Assembly (NCBI GenBank): GCA_021803035.1
Contig: JAJZME010000072.1
Coordinates: 1 to 64,000 of the forward strand
Direction: 5' to 3'
DNA length: 64,000 bases
From: Acidobacteriota bacterium
GTDB taxonomy: Bacteria; Acidobacteriota; Terriglobia; Terriglobales; Acidobacteriaceae
Below the pieces are notes generated by a model. It was not told where the DNA came from, ran no database searches, and was given only the letters and a program-made list of their open reading frames with translations. Below are positions 52,172 to 61,157 of the stretch, one piece after another (within the stretch, counting starts at the first letter, position 1; the number at the start of each line of letters is the position of its first letter). The translations under genes were made by a program, and so were the position numbers.

Positions 52172-53647
52172 ATGCCTTTAAAAACGCTGTTTTTGAATCC
52201 ACCATCCTTCGAGAACTTTGACGGCGGCGCAAGCTCGCGCTGGCCGGCGACGCGGGAGATCGAATCGTACTGGTATCCGGTGTGGTTGAGCTATCCGGCC
52301 GGCCTGCTTGAGGGTTCGCGGCTGCTCGACGCGCCTCCTCACCATGTATCGGCGGCGGAGACGATCGAGATCTGCAAGGGTTACGAATTTCTGGTGCTGT
52401 TCACCTCGACGGTGGGCTGGGAGGGCGATCAGCGGCTGGCGGAGGCGATCAAGGCAGCCAATCCGGCCATACGCATCGCATTTGTTGGGCCTCCGGTGAC
52501 AACCGACCCGGACCGCGCGCTGAACGAGTGCTCTGCTTTGGACTTCATCTGCCGCCGCGAATTCGATTACTCCGTGGTGGAGTTTGCCCAGGGCAAACCG
52601 CTCGACGAGATTCTGGGTATCAGCTACAAAAAGAACGGCAAGATCGTCCACAACCAGGACCGGCCGCAGGTGGAAGACCTGGACGCGATGCCCTGGGCGA
52701 CCAAGATCTACAAGCGCGATCTGGACGTAACGCGCTACAACGTGCCGTTCCTGCTGCACCCCTACATCGCGCTCTATTCGACGCGCGGCTGCCCGGCGCA
52801 GTGCACCTTCTGCCTGTGGCCGCAAACTCTGAGCGGGCACGCATGGCGCAAGCGCTCAAGCGACGACGTGGCCGCGGAGCTGAAGTGGGCCAAGGAGAAC
52901 TTCCCGGAGGTCAAGGAGTTCTTCTTCGATGACGACACCTTCAACATCCAGAAAGCGCGCACCATCGAACTGTGCGAAAAGCTCAAGCCGCTGGGTCTGA
53001 CGTGGAGTTGCACGTCGCGAGTGACGACCGACCGCGAGACACTGAAGGCGATGCGGGATGCCGGCTGCCGGCTGCTCATCGTGGGCTTTGAGTCGGGCGA
53101 TCCGCAGATTCTCAAGAACATCAAGAAGGGCGCGACCGTGGAGCGCGCGCGGGCCTTCGCCAAAGACTGCCACGACCTGGGGCTGACCATTCACGGCGAC
53201 TTTATCCTCGGCCTGCCGGGCGAAACCAGGGAGTCGATCCGCAACACGATCAACTTTGCCAAAGGCCTCGACGTTGAGACCATTCAGGTGTCGATTGCGC
53301 ATGCGTATCCGGGCACGGAGTTCTACGAGTACGCCAAGGCCAACGGCTTTATTGTGAACGCCGCGGCCATGAGCGACAACGGCGGCCACCAGATGGCCCA
53401 CATCGAGTATCCGGGACTGCCCACGGATTATGTAATGGAAATGGTGCACCGTTTCTATGACGAGTACTACTTCAGGCCGAAGGCAGCGATGCGCGTGATC
53501 TGGAAGGCGATTGTCAATCGCGATATTCCGCGGCTCTACGTTGAGGCAAAGGCATTCCTGAAGCTCCGCGCGCAGCGCAACAAGATGGTGAAGGACGCGC
53601 GCAGCAATCAGACCGATCCCGTTGCCACGATAGGCGCGGGCGCGTAG
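52172..53647 (+). CDS. hpnJ: Hopanoid-associated radical SAM protein HpnJ
   Basis: 491 aa from ATG 52172 (MPLKTLFLNPPSFENFDGGA); ATGs at 52157 and 52160 are alternatives. N-terminal B12-binding-like domain (WPATREIESYWYPVWLSYPA, SRLLDAPPHH, VLFTSTVGWEGDQRLAEAI) and radical-SAM barrel with CPAQCTFC (Cys207, Cys211, Cys214). FFFDDDTFNIQKARTIELCEKL and GDFILGLPGETRESI are typical. HpnJ is needed for the cyclitol ether headgroup of bacteriohopanetetrol, presumably by ring contraction. Other hopanoid genes (shc, hpnH) are not in the window. Confidence 0.9.
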   Translation: MPLKTLFLNPPSFENFDGGASSRWPATREIESYWYPVWLSYPAGLLEGSRLLDAPPHHVSAAETIEICKGYEFLVLFTSTVGWEGDQRLAEAIKAANPAIRIAFVGPPVTTDPDRALNECSALDFICRREFDYSVVEFAQGKPLDEILGISYKKNGKIVHNQDRPQVEDLDAMPWATKIYKRDLDVTRYNVPFLLHPYIALYSTRGCPAQCTFCLWPQTLSGHAWRKRSSDDVAAELKWAKENFPEVKEFFFDDDTFNIQKARTIELCEKLKPLGLTWSCTSRVTTDRETLKAMRDAGCRLLIVGFESGDPQILKNIKKGATVERARAFAKDCHDLGLTIHGDFILGLPGETRESIRNTINFAKGLDVETIQVSIAHAYPGTEFYEYAKANGFIVNAAAMSDNGGHQMAHIEYPGLPTDYVMEMVHRFYDEYYFRPKAAMRVIWKAIVNRDIPRLYVEAKAFLKLRAQRNKMVKDARSNQTDPVATIGAGA

Positions 53648-53739
53648 CAGCCAACAGCATGCTCTGGGGCAGTTCGCGGCTGCGCCGCCCTCCATTCGTA
53701 TCAGCTTCTCTTTCGATGCGGTAGCGAGAGTGGCTCCAC

Positions 53740-53773
53740 AACGGGTCTCATTCCGGGCGGGCCAAGACCCGTT
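53740..53773. terminator. Hairpin after hpnJ
   Basis: AACGGGTCT (53740-53748) pairs with AGACCCGTT (53765-53773) over 9 bp, with a 16-nt loop. It lies 92 bases after the hpnJ stop and 83 bases before the membrane-protein pair. There is no T tract; termination or regulatory function is uncertain. Confidence 0.4.
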
Positions 53774-53855
53774 GAAGGAGAATCAAACCAGCCGCGGTTA
53801 ACGCTGCATTCCCGGCTCAACGGGGTCAATGCACGCAAGGGAACTTCAGAGATCG

Positions 53856-54290
53856 ATGTCCCATCCCAGACCGACACCGCGGCAGTATCTGATTCTTGCG
53901 CTGGTGGCGGTGTGCGCGCCGCTGGGCGACACCTGCCTTGCGCGCGGCATGACCGCCATGCCGGCCATTTCGATGGGGCATTTCGGCGCGCTGGTGGCGG
54001 CAGTGTTCACGCCGTGGATAGTAGCGGGGATTGCACTGCTGATCTGCTTCTTTGCGAGTTACCTCACGGCGCTGTCATGGGCCGACCTGACCTATGTCAT
54101 GCCGGCAACGGCCTTCGGCAATGTGATTGTCGAGCTTCTTGCGCGCTTCTGGCTGCATGAAACCATCTCCGCGGAACGATGGGCGGGCGTGGCGCTGATC
54201 ACCATCGGCGTGGGATTTGTCGCGCACGGACCCTCGTCAACGCCACAGCCGGCGCCTGAGCCTGCGTTGCAGGAAGAGGAGGTGCGGTGA
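53856..54290 (+). CDS. SMR/DMT-type small membrane protein, first half of a pair
   Basis: 144 aa with four helices: LILALVAVCAPLGDTCLARG, LVAAVFTPWIVAGIALLICFFA, SYLTALSWADLTYVMPATAFGNVIVEL and WAGVALITIGVGFVAHG. It resembles one half of an EamA-type transporter or the ArnE/ArnF type of heterodimeric flippase. Start at ATG 53856 is chosen because the earlier ATG at 53829 adds a non-homologous-looking tail. The stop overlaps the GTG start of the next gene. C-terminal tail is Pro/Glu-rich. Confidence 0.78.
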   Translation: MSHPRPTPRQYLILALVAVCAPLGDTCLARGMTAMPAISMGHFGALVAAVFTPWIVAGIALLICFFASYLTALSWADLTYVMPATAFGNVIVELLARFWLHETISAERWAGVALITIGVGFVAHGPSSTPQPAPEPALQEEEVR

Positions 54291-54697
54291 TCCATCCGGT
54301 TCAAGTGGCGCATGATCCGACTCCCTGGATGGCGGCAGGCATCATTGCCTCCATCGTGCTCTGCTCCTGCACGGGCGAAGTCCTGATGGCGGCGGCCATG
54401 AAGTCGATTGGCGACCTGGATGTGATTCGCGCGCATTCCGGCCTGAAGGGCGCGATTCGCGCAGTGGTGACCTGTCCGCTGTTCTTTGTCGGACTGATGT
54501 TTCTGACGCTTGCATTTTTCGCGCTGCTCTTTGCGCTCAACCACATGCCGCTGAGTCTCGTGGCGCCCGTCTCCGCTTCCCTGCCCCTGGTCATCAACGC
54601 GGTTGCCGCCAAGTTCTTTCTGAAGGAGAACGTGGATCACCGGCGCTGGGTGGCGGCGGTGCTGGTGTGCGTGGGCGTGTATCTGATGGCGCACTGA
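54287..54697 (+). CDS. SMR/DMT-type small membrane protein, second half of a pair
   Basis: 136 aa with four helices. It begins at GTG 54287, overlapping the stop of the previous gene (GTGA). Helix 1 contains a glutamate in SIVLCSCTGEVLMAAAMKSIGD; later come FFVGLMFLTLAFFALLFALNHMPL, SLVAPVSASLPLVINAVAAKFFL and WVAAVLVCVGVYLM. The pair forms, in all likelihood, a heterodimeric transporter of the drug/metabolite superfamily. Position after hpnJ invites a link to a lipid or polyprenyl carrier, but this is not shown by the sequence. Confidence 0.78.
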   Translation: MIHPVQVAHDPTPWMAAGIIASIVLCSCTGEVLMAAAMKSIGDLDVIRAHSGLKGAIRAVVTCPLFFVGLMFLTLAFFALLFALNHMPLSLVAPVSASLPLVINAVAAKFFLKENVDHRRWVAAVLVCVGVYLMAH

Positions 54698-54767
54698 AGC
54701 GCCGGGGACACGAAGACGCAAAGCGGCCGCGGATCCGATGCGGGCATAAGAGATCTTGCACAAGGAA

Positions 54768-57700
54768 TCAGGATTCCAGCTCCCACCAATCGAGCGCGCG
54801 CATGAGCGGGTAGTAGAGCGCGGCGCGGATGGGCCGGCCACTGCCGTGCAGATTGCGAAGAACCCGTGCGTAGGTTTCAAGCTGCGGCGCGAAGAGCGTG
54901 CGCAGTGCGGGCAGTTCGGCGCCGGACGCGAGGCCTTCAGGATGCGCAGTCTTGTAGTCCACGAGCCACCAGCAGCTTTCGCCATCGGATTGAGGCGTAG
55001 CGCCGGCTTGAAAGATGCGGTCCACGCGGACCGAGCGCAGCTCGCCGTCGACGATACCTGCCCAACTGACCTCGCTCGCTGCCTGCGGATGCGGTGAAAG
55101 AATCCACGCTCCGGCAGGATCGGCCGCGGCGTCGAGAGCGTAGCGCATGGCGCGGGCGGCGATGTCGCCGGCCTGATTGGGGCCGAGCCCCAGCGCGCGG
55201 AGTTCAGCGGCGGCGCGGGGCTGGAATCGCGGAAGTGCGGTACACGCGGCGTTCCAATCCATGCGGGCGCGCAGATGGGCGAGATTTTCAAGAAAGGCGT
55301 GCACGGCATTGCCCAGTGCGCGCGAGAGCAGGCCGCCTTCGTGACGGGCGTAGAGCAGCGGCGATGCGCTGTCGATGATGGTTCCGGCATCCGCCGCATC
55401 CCGGCTGGCAGGCTCGGGCACGCGATAATCCGGCGGCAGGCGGCGCAGCACCGTGGGCGCATCGGGAGACGGCATGACGAGCACGCTGCTTTCACCCGAG
55501 GCCGCCAGTGCGGCAATGGTAGCGGGCTCAGATTGCGGCGTGGCGCGCGCCGCGGCCCATGCGTTGAACCGCGACTGAATTTCAGATTGCAGGGCCGGCC
55601 AGGCTGTCGCCAAGAGAGTTCCCGAAGGCTCGACAAGTGCCAGGGAACCATCCTTTTCGGCTTTGCAGGTGGGCCGGGCGAACCAATGCAGTTCTTCGCG
55701 GGCGCGCGTGGCGGCCACGTAAAGAATGCGGCGCATCTCCTGCCTCTCGCGCTCGCGATAGACGGAATCCACCCATTCCTTGGCCTTGCCGCGCTCCGCG
55801 CCTTTGGGCTGGAAGGGCGCGATGAGGAATTCAGTGACCTCGCCGGTTTCATCGGGCTTGGCCAGGCCGCGCTCAAGCCACGCGAGCATATCGGATCGGG
55901 AGGCTCGCTCACGCGCCTGCAACTCCGGCACGATAACGACTTCAAACTCCAGGCCCTTGGATTTGTGGATGGTCATCAACTGCACGCCGCAGTCGGTGGA
56001 CGCCTCGGGATTGGGCTGCGCGGTGAGCTTTCCCAATGCGGCGTCAAGGGCGGGGCCAAGCAGATCCTGCTCGCGGTTGGGAAGCTGGTCGAGGCTGTTC
56101 CACAAGAGGTCAAGATTGGCGCGGGCGGTGGCGTCAACACACTGTGCGCCGCCGAGACCGATCCAGACCTGCTGCAGCCAGGTGCCCAGGGACGCCGTGG
56201 GGTGGGCCAGGCGCAGGACAGGCGCGGAAGCGGCGGCGCTCATCACACGCGCCACCGCAAGGCGGCCGTCTTCGCTGAGGAGATGGCGGCGCTCGGCGAG
56301 CAGTTCTGGAACGGGGCGCGCGAGCAGGGCCGGAGCGTCGCTGCTGACGAGCGCGTGCAGGTCAGCCAGCGAGAGTCCGCACCATGGCGCGCGAAGCACA
56401 CCCAGCCACGCCAGGCGGTCGTGAGGATTGAGCAGGGCGCGGGCCAGAGCCAGAGCGTCAAGCACCTCGGGACGGTCGCGGAGGTTTTCAAGGTCGACGG
56501 CGCGGAACGGAATGCCGGCCTGGCGCAAAGCCTGCGCGATGGGCGCAAGGGCGTTGCGCGTGCGGCCCAGAACGGCGATGCGATATTTCCCCTCGCGGGC
56601 ACGAGCCTCTTCGGCACCGGCCAGATGACTGCGGAGAAGTGCGACGATTTCTTCCGTCTGGCCGGTGCGAGCCGCTTCGATTTCGGCAGTTTCCGCATCG
56701 CCGTTGGAGTGATTGCGTCTGGATTGCGGGATAAAGTTGAGGTGCAGATGGAAGCGCGGCGCAAGAACAGGCGGCGTTTCGCGCGCTGGCTGGGCCGGCG
56801 AAAATGCGATGCCGCTGCCGTCGTTTGCGGCGAAGACTTGCGCGAACGCATCGTTCAGCTCTTTGACGAGCGGCGGCGCGGTGCGGAAGTTGGCGGCAAG
56901 AGGAACGTGATCGAAGCAAAGCGGCTCATCGCCGTCAGCAAGGTTGAGGCCGTAGTCGCGGGTGCGCGCAAACAGCTCGGTGTCGGCATCGCGGAAGAAG
57001 TAGATGGACTGCATGGGATCGCCGACGACAAAGCAGGTGCGGCCTTCGCGCTGGGGCCAGGCGGCGATGAGGCCGGAGAGCAGCTGATGCTGGCGGCGAC
57101 TGGTGTCCTGGAATTCGTCGACGAGCAGGTGGCGAATGCCATCGGCCGTGGCCAGGGCGGCATCCGTGGGCAGGCCGTCCTGATCGCGGAGAATGCCTTC
57201 GGCGATCTGCGCGATTTCAATGAAGTCGACCGCGCCGGCCTCGGCGAATACGACTTTGAGCTGGCCGGCGGCGGCGCGCAGCAACGTAAAGCAGGCGCGG
57301 ACAATCTGCCAGTCTTCGTCGGTGTAGCGGGCCGGAGGCAAAGCTGCGACGGCGGCGAGGGCGGATTCGAGGCCGGGAACCGCCTGCATGGCCGCGATCA
57401 AACGCAGCAGGCGTCGTTTTTCGCTGTCGCGATCGGCAGGGAAACCGTGGCGCTTGTCGGCTCGCTGGCGGAATCCGTCTTTGGTGAGGACCAAAGCTCC
57501 GGCACAGGCATAGGCCTGGCGCGCCTCTTCGAGTGCTTCGGGAGAGGTGAAGGGTGCAACGGGAAAATCGGCCTGCTCGGCGAGTTCGCGATACAGCGCG
57601 CCGCCGGTTTGCTCGCAGGCAAATCGCGCCAGTGCGAGCAGTTCTGCGCGGGCATTGGGCGCCTGATCGAGCAGGCCGCTCACGGCATGGAGGCTCTGCC

Positions 57701-58403
57701 GCACGGCATTGCCAAATGGGCGCTCAAGGCGAGTGCGCAACGCATCCCAGTCCGGCTCGCGCTCAAGGACGAAGCCGTGCATCCAGCGGTCGCGCCGGGA
57801 GAGCATTTCGACCAGCTCATCCTCAATCTCCTGCCAGTTGTTGTCGCGCCAGGACAGCAGGGCGCAAATGGCGGACTGGAGCGCGGGAGCGGCGCCATCG
57901 ATTTGCTCAAGCGTGCAGCGCGCGGCGCGGCGGTAGAGATCGCGCGGATGTGCGTGGATATCCAGTCCGCCGCCGAGGCCCGAAAGCAGAGGCTGCTGAA
58001 GAGCCAGCTCGCGGCAGAAGGAATCGATGGTGGAGATGCGAAGCTGGGCGGAGAGATCGGTGAGGTTCCAGCCCAGAGCGCGGGAGCGGGCAAGAGCACG
58101 GCGGGCAAGAAAACCCATCGAGAACTCGCCGGTCCCAGCCGGTAAAACCTCGTCGGAAGCGGCACTTTCCAGCTCGGCGAGAATGCGATGGCGCATCTCG
58201 GCGGCGGCGGCCCTGGTGAAGGTGATGGCCACGATCTGGCTGGGCGACTCGACCTCGGCGAGCAGGCGCAGGAAGCGGCGCGTGAGCAGATCGGTTTTGC
58301 CTGAGCCGGCGGGGGCCTGCACAAGGACGGAACGCGCGGGATCAAGCGCGCTTTCACGCTGCGACTGATCGGGAACGGCGGGACGCGCGGAGGATTTACT
58401 CAT
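54768..58403 (-). CDS. UvrD-family helicase-nuclease, AddA-like
   Basis: 1211 aa from the ATG at 58401-58403 (MSKSSARPAV), overlapping the end of the AddB-like gene by 8 bases; the open frame extends much further upstream only as a shadow. Walker A APAGSGKT is at residues 30-37, with motif II VDEFQDTS, motif QSIYFFRDAD, HKSKGLEFEVVIVPEL and YVAATRAREEL. The C-terminal PD-(D/E)XK nuclease holds VDRIF and VDYKTAHP (Asp1149, Lys1151). It should process double-strand ends for recombination together with its partner. Full-length and motif-complete. Confidence 0.9.
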   Translation of the reverse strand: MSKSSARPAVPDQSQRESALDPARSVLVQAPAGSGKTDLLTRRFLRLLAEVESPSQIVAITFTRAAAAEMRHRILAELESAASDEVLPAGTGEFSMGFLARRALARSRALGWNLTDLSAQLRISTIDSFCRELALQQPLLSGLGGGLDIHAHPRDLYRRAARCTLEQIDGAAPALQSAICALLSWRDNNWQEIEDELVEMLSRRDRWMHGFVLEREPDWDALRTRLERPFGNAVRQSLHAVSGLLDQAPNARAELLALARFACEQTGGALYRELAEQADFPVAPFTSPEALEEARQAYACAGALVLTKDGFRQRADKRHGFPADRDSEKRRLLRLIAAMQAVPGLESALAAVAALPPARYTDEDWQIVRACFTLLRAAAGQLKVVFAEAGAVDFIEIAQIAEGILRDQDGLPTDAALATADGIRHLLVDEFQDTSRRQHQLLSGLIAAWPQREGRTCFVVGDPMQSIYFFRDADTELFARTRDYGLNLADGDEPLCFDHVPLAANFRTAPPLVKELNDAFAQVFAANDGSGIAFSPAQPARETPPVLAPRFHLHLNFIPQSRRNHSNGDAETAEIEAARTGQTEEIVALLRSHLAGAEEARAREGKYRIAVLGRTRNALAPIAQALRQAGIPFRAVDLENLRDRPEVLDALALARALLNPHDRLAWLGVLRAPWCGLSLADLHALVSSDAPALLARPVPELLAERRHLLSEDGRLAVARVMSAAASAPVLRLAHPTASLGTWLQQVWIGLGGAQCVDATARANLDLLWNSLDQLPNREQDLLGPALDAALGKLTAQPNPEASTDCGVQLMTIHKSKGLEFEVVIVPELQARERASRSDMLAWLERGLAKPDETGEVTEFLIAPFQPKGAERGKAKEWVDSVYRERERQEMRRILYVAATRAREELHWFARPTCKAEKDGSLALVEPSGTLLATAWPALQSEIQSRFNAWAAARATPQSEPATIAALAASGESSVLVMPSPDAPTVLRRLPPDYRVPEPASRDAADAGTIIDSASPLLYARHEGGLLSRALGNAVHAFLENLAHLRARMDWNAACTALPRFQPRAAAELRALGLGPNQAGDIAARAMRYALDAAADPAGAWILSPHPQAASEVSWAGIVDGELRSVRVDRIFQAGATPQSDGESCWWLVDYKTAHPEGLASGAELPALRTLFAPQLETYARVLRNLHGSGRPIRAALYYPLMRALDWWELES

Positions 58404-61086
58404 CGGCGGCCTCCGCAAGCTCGGCGCCATTCTCATCGGCGTCAAGTTCAACGCGATTCTCGTGAACGCGGCAGAGGGTTTGCAGGCCGCAGCGCTCGCA
58501 GGTCTTCGGGAAATCGCGCGGGTTGACGACGGCGCGGCCGGCAAGGAAGTCGCGGGCAAGCTGCTGGATGAGGTCGCGCCAGTCGATGAGCTGCTCGGCC
58601 GTGAGCGGCGTGCTGACGAGCGCGTCGCGCGCGCCGAGCGAGGGCAGCAGAGTGGCGCGCGCGTCTCCGACGCGGCCGGCGAAGGCGATCTTGCCGGCGC
58701 GGAGTTTGGCAAAGGCGAGGCCGCCCAGAATTTCGCCGGATGGAAGCGCGAAGCCGGCGTAAAGCGGCAGTTGAATGTCGTCAGGGCGCGGCGGATCCCA
58801 CGATTTCGGCAATACGTTGCCGGACTTGTAGTCAATGACGAGAAGCGTGCGGTCGTTGAGGCGATCGACGCGATCGAGACGAAGATCGAAGGTGAGCCCG
58901 GCGAGGTGGACCGTCTGCTGGGCTTCGGTCTCAACCACTGCAAACTCCGCGCGCGTGGATTCGTAGTCGAGCCAGGCGGAGATGAGAAAGATGAGGCGCT
59001 GTTCTTCGAGTTCAAGATAGGTGCGGGGCATGCGGGCGCGCAGATTGCGGCGGAGCTTCTGCTGAAAGACGCGGCGCACATGAGCGGCGACAAAGGAAGG
59101 GCGGTCGTTGAGATTCCGGAGATCGGCGAGATTGCGCAAACCTTCGGGCGGGCCGGCCCAGATGGCGTGCAGCACGGCATGAAGAAGCTGGCCGCGCTGC
59201 GCAGGCGTGAGCGCGGGTTGGGCCGGTTCCCAGGTGTGGGCGGCAAGGCGCACACCGGCAAAGGCCTGGAAGGCGCATTGTGACTGCGCGGTGAGCACAG
59301 CGGCGCCGCCTTCGACTTTGCCCGGCGGGAAAGCCACACGGCTTGTATCTGCAAAAGCAGCCGTGAGCGGGGACGAGGCGGGCAAAGGCGCAAGCTCTGC
59401 CGGCAAGGGCTGCGGCGGGCCGGCCAACTGAGCGACGAGCCGCGATGCGCGCATTTCCACGCCATCAGCGTGGCGGGCAAAGCTGCAATGGACCTCCGGC
59501 GCCGAGGCGAGCAGGCGCACGGTGATGGATTGGGCCAGATCCCAATCGAGCTGTGCGGTGGCGTGCGGCATGGCGAAGCGGCGCTGGACTTCAGCCGGCA
59601 ACAGAGGATGCGTTGAAGCGGCGACAGGCCAGGCGTCCTCGCTGGCGCCGAGAAACCAGGCAGCGTCGGCAGCAAGGCCCGCGGACTCGGCAGGGCCGGC
59701 GATCTGGATGGGTGCGTCGTGAGACTGGGGCGTGAAGACGGTTTCGTCGAGCCCGCGCGCAAGAGCTGAAAGGAAGTCCTGCCACGCAACGCGGCGTCCG
59801 TCGAAGCCCAGACTGCCGGCAGTCTCGATTGCCTGCTGGAAGCGGCGGGCGGCCTGAAACTCGGCGCTCGAAAGTTTGCGCGCGGCCGGCCAGCCGAGGG
59901 ACTCCAGCAACCGCGACGCGAATTCGGACCAGTCAAGAAAGGAATGCGGTTGATGCGCGTACTCGTCAAGGCGCTGCCGGGCCTGCGTCATGCGGTCGAT
60001 CCACTGCGCCGGAAGCGGTTGCACAGCCGCGCACTGCGCGATGAAGGCGTTCAGCGGCCAATCCGGCTGCTCCAGACCGCGGCGGCGAAGCACGCGCATC
60101 GCGCCCTGGAGGGCCGCGCATTCCTGGGGATCGGCAGCGTAACGCGTGGAGAAAAGCCAGTCAAGCTCATGCTCGGTGAGCGGGCCGGTGAGCCAGCGCA
60201 GCAGCAGGTGGGCGCTGTGAGCAAGCTGGACCTGGCTGAGCGGGATGCCAAGCGAGAATTCGAAGAGCGAGTCGGCGCCCACGTGGCGCAGAAATGCCCG
60301 CTCGATTTCGCCGCGGCGCGCGGCCGCATCCTGGCTGACAACGAGAAGGCGCGCGTTGGGATTGGCGGCAAGCCGGCGGCTGCACCAGATGGCACAGGCC
60401 TCCAGTTCGGCTTGGGCATCGGGGGCGTGGTGAAATTGAATTTGCGCGGCGCGATCCGGGAGCGTGGCTTCGCGCCAGTCGCCCCACGCATCGAAAAGGC
60501 TGCGCTGGATGGGCTGAATGCGATCGAAGCCGGCGAGAAGCAGCGGCGGACGCGCTGGCTGATTGCCATCCGGCGAAGCAGCTTTAAGGATCCCGATCAG
60601 CTCCGCCGGCAGGCGGGCGGGGCTGATGAGATTGCCGGCGCGGCAGGCGTCGTCAAATGCGCGCAGCCATTGACTGAACGCCGCGGCGTCCTGCTGCCAG
60701 CCCGAGCGCGAAGTTGCCTGCAGAAGCTGCGGAGCATAGGCGCCGAGGAGCGCGTGAGCCTCCATGGCCAGGCGCGCCGTGCGATGGCGCGGGCCCTCAA
60801 GCAGGGTAGCCGTTGGCGCGTGGCGGGCAACGACCTCAGCCCATAGCGATTCTTCCTGAGCGGAGTTCAGGATGAGGCGTCCATCGAGCGCGCGATGCTG
60901 CCAGGCTTCGCGGACAAACTGGTTCCAGGGCTGGACGGCGGGCGCCGGCCATGCGGCCAGGCCTTCGGCGCGGCGGGCGCGATGGAAGGCGCTGGTGAGC
61001 GCGCGAGCGGCGCGTTCGCTGGCTGTCACCACCCAACCACCGCCGCGCAACCAGGCGTCAATCTCCGCGGCAGACATTGTTCCCAT
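58396..61086 (-). CDS. PD-(D/E)XK nuclease-helicase-like protein, AddB-type partner
   Basis: 896 aa, of the TIGR03623-like DNA repair type. It lacks clear helicase motifs (first 60 residues show no Walker A), consistent with an inactivated helicase domain. The C-terminal nuclease has DYKSG with Asp752 and Lys754. A [4Fe-4S] ligand set is suggested by Cys604 and the cluster Cys863, Cys866, Cys872 (C..C.....C), matching the AddB pattern. It precedes addA with an 8-base overlap. Start may be three codons later at the ATG 61075-61077. Confidence 0.85.
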   Translation of the reverse strand: MGTMSAAEIDAWLRGGGWVVTASERAARALTSAFHRARRAEGLAAWPAPAVQPWNQFVREAWQHRALDGRLILNSAQEESLWAEVVARHAPTATLLEGPRHRTARLAMEAHALLGAYAPQLLQATSRSGWQQDAAAFSQWLRAFDDACRAGNLISPARLPAELIGILKAASPDGNQPARPPLLLAGFDRIQPIQRSLFDAWGDWREATLPDRAAQIQFHHAPDAQAELEACAIWCSRRLAANPNARLLVVSQDAAARRGEIERAFLRHVGADSLFEFSLGIPLSQVQLAHSAHLLLRWLTGPLTEHELDWLFSTRYAADPQECAALQGAMRVLRRRGLEQPDWPLNAFIAQCAAVQPLPAQWIDRMTQARQRLDEYAHQPHSFLDWSEFASRLLESLGWPAARKLSSAEFQAARRFQQAIETAGSLGFDGRRVAWQDFLSALARGLDETVFTPQSHDAPIQIAGPAESAGLAADAAWFLGASEDAWPVAASTHPLLPAEVQRRFAMPHATAQLDWDLAQSITVRLLASAPEVHCSFARHADGVEMRASRLVAQLAGPPQPLPAELAPLPASSPLTAAFADTSRVAFPPGKVEGGAAVLTAQSQCAFQAFAGVRLAAHTWEPAQPALTPAQRGQLLHAVLHAIWAGPPEGLRNLADLRNLNDRPSFVAAHVRRVFQQKLRRNLRARMPRTYLELEEQRLIFLISAWLDYESTRAEFAVVETEAQQTVHLAGLTFDLRLDRVDRLNDRTLLVIDYKSGNVLPKSWDPPRPDDIQLPLYAGFALPSGEILGGLAFAKLRAGKIAFAGRVGDARATLLPSLGARDALVSTPLTAEQLIDWRDLIQQLARDFLAGRAVVNPRDFPKTCERCGLQTLCRVHENRVELDADENGAELAEAADE

Positions 61087-61157
61087 TCCTGCGTTATACG
61101 CCGTCAGACGGGCGCAGTGCTATTGCCGAAGGAGGCTCACCGGCCGACCAGGGTTGC

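Noticed and set aside
58404-59969. N-terminal extension of the AddA-like frame
   Set aside because: The 522-residue extension overlaps the addB-like gene and is Pro/Ser/Arg-rich; the true start is at the ATG 58401-58403.
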